This document shows positions 62,830 to 64,000 of a DNA stretch of 64,000 nt, piece by piece. The notes beneath the pieces were generated by a model. That model ran no database searches. It saw nothing but the letters and a program-made list of their open reading frames with translations, and was not told the DNA's origin. The translations under genes and the position numbers were made by a program. Each line of letters opens with the position of its first letter. Position 1 is the first letter of the stretch. This DNA comes from Profftia sp020342455. GTDB taxonomy: Bacteria > Pseudomonadota > Gammaproteobacteria > Enterobacterales > Enterobacteriaceae. The DNA is taken from NCBI RefSeq assembly GCF_020342455.1, contig NZ_CP080506.1:1121618-1185617 (forward strand), written 5' to 3'.

Positions 62830-63842
62830 TATTTGTTTTTATAAAAATAGCTATATATTATAATCATTAAACTTTATTGATATAGTATATATACCATAAA
62901 AACTTAAAATTTTTCTTACACCTATGTATTATAATTAATGAATATCATTCAACTATAGCGTATTAAACTTAAATCATATTAACAATATAATTCATATTAT
63001 TAGTTTATATTAGAATATAATATAAAGAATTTTCTTAACTATATTATTATTTTATATAATTATTAATATAATTATATTATTTAATTATTTATTAGGATTA
63101 TTCATCTAAATAATAAGGTATTTTTATTATTTTTATATTCAACTAAAACTAGTTATCAAATATAGTTATGGTATCAAAAAATAAGAGATATCTTTTGAAG
63201 AACCGAAAGATACTTATATTCATTTTATCTAAATATTTTTAGAATCTTTTAATATACTGTTTTTACTTACATACCTTCTAAATTGAAATCAAGATAATAT
63301 AATACTAATATTATTATATTAATAACTATTTTTCATTAAAAACTAAATTTAAGTAAAAACAGTACTATTATTTATAATTCTTAAGGATATTTTATGTTAT
63401 TTTTTTTACAATAACTATTGTAATATTTAATATTAACTTTATAAGAAAATATACCTTCTTATAGAAGAATATAGATGTTCTATATACTATAGAATTATTA
63501 TTTTAGGGATACTAACATCCCTAGAACTAATAATTATATTTTTATTACTAATATGATTATAACTATTTTATAATACATATATATTATAGAGAATATCTAA
63601 TAAAATAGTGTATATAAACTATAAAAAATCCGTATTATTTTAAGTAAAAATAATATAGGATATTGATCTAGATAAAATCTTTAACATATATAATAAAATA
63701 AACTATACCTCTTTTTGTTATGACAGTAAATGTACGACTAAAATAATCACTAAAAATTAATTTAAATTAAATAAAAATATAAAATAGTAGAAAAAACATT
63801 ATATTATGTCCTTATAATTGGTATAAGAATAAAATATAATAT
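62830..63842. other. Spacer epmA/lysS fragment
   Basis: 1.0 kb, no intact gene. Three hairpins in a row: CTTCT/AGAAG (63455-63467), TTCTATA/TATAGAA (63478-63494) and TAGGGAT/ATCCCTA (63504-63523). The length is close to that of the missing 5' part of lysS, and the last 40 bp before the fragment faintly resemble lysS codons. Confidence 0.4.
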
Positions 63843-64000
63843 CACTTTAATAAGAATAATCAAAATCCATGCATTACTGACCGTTTTGAATTATTTATTG
63901 GCGGTCGTGAAATTGGTAATGGATTCTCTGAGCTAAACGATGCAGAAGATCAAGCTGAACGATTCCAAGAACAGGTTTATGCAAAAAATAAGGTAATTAT
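63843..64000 (+). pseudogene. lysS: Lysyl-tRNA synthetase fragment, 5' part missing (runs off right edge)
   Basis: The frame reads NQNPCITDRFELF, then IGGREIGNGFSELNDAEDQ and AERFQEQVYAKNKVI, which is the conserved class IIb LysRS segment near residue 410-450 of about 505 in E. coli. It is not EpmA, which lacks the GGREIGNGFSELND form. The frame is closed by TAA at 63837-63839 and there is no start codon or upstream LysRS sequence, so about the first 400 codons are gone or unrecognisable. The 3' end lies beyond the window. The kept part is clean, which argues for a recent truncation or for selection on it. A sequencing or assembly fault cannot be excluded. Confidence 0.7.

Overview
The window looks like part of a reduced chromosome from an obligate or long-associated gammaproteobacterial (Enterobacterales) insect symbiont. 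Every recognisable protein is closest in plan to an Escherichia coli housekeeping protein. The DNA is extremely A+T rich. Adding up the genes gives only about 27 kb of coding sequence in 64 kb, and there is no phage, insertion sequence, CRISPR array or secretion island. The gaps of 0.5 to 3.8 kb read as gene deserts, probably old genes eroded to A+T. I cannot name the genus.

Layout: 1-6201 is the conserved translation/transcription block, all on the minus strand: tRNA-Thr(UGU), tRNA-Tyr, tRNA-Gly, tRNA-Thr(GGU), [tufB missing], secE, nusG, rplK, rplA, rplJ, rplL, rpoB (cut by the left edge). From 8.4 to 19.4 kb come lapA, kdsA, holD, metK and the pair zwf-pgl. From 21.9 to 28.5 kb come ydiK, erpA and the operon ybeY-corC-lnt. 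From 29.5 to 35.8 kb come pdxY, grxD and queE, followed by guaB-guaA (38.4-41.5 kb), then coaA facing birA and murB (42.2-46.2 kb). gyrA, mutM, dsbC, proS, epmA and a lysS fragment at the right edge close the window. In E. coli the murB-birA-coaA block adjoins the tRNA-tufB-secE block; here they are about 36 kb apart.

The retained functions are those of a cell that keeps a Gram-negative envelope (KdsA, LapA, MurB, Lnt, DsbC), makes cofactors and nucleotides (MetK, CoaA, PdxY, GuaB/GuaA), draws NADPH from the oxidative pentose phosphate branch (Zwf, Pgl), assembles Fe-S proteins (ErpA, GrxD) and maintains replication, repair and translation (GyrA, HolD, MutM, ProS, EpmA, QueE, ribosomal proteins).

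Most notable observations: birA is split in its DNA-binding half at a CCC-TGA-T site that resembles known +1 frameshift sites, and its biotin-binding loop has Ser where E. coli has Arg118; a lysS fragment lacks its 5' two thirds; GuaB carries a four-residue deletion between short repeats; RplK runs through its ancestral stop into rplA; GyrA lacks its acidic tail; DsbC has CKYC in place of CGYC. The deserts also hold several perfect 15-20 bp inverted repeats and runs of consecutive hairpins that no gene explains.
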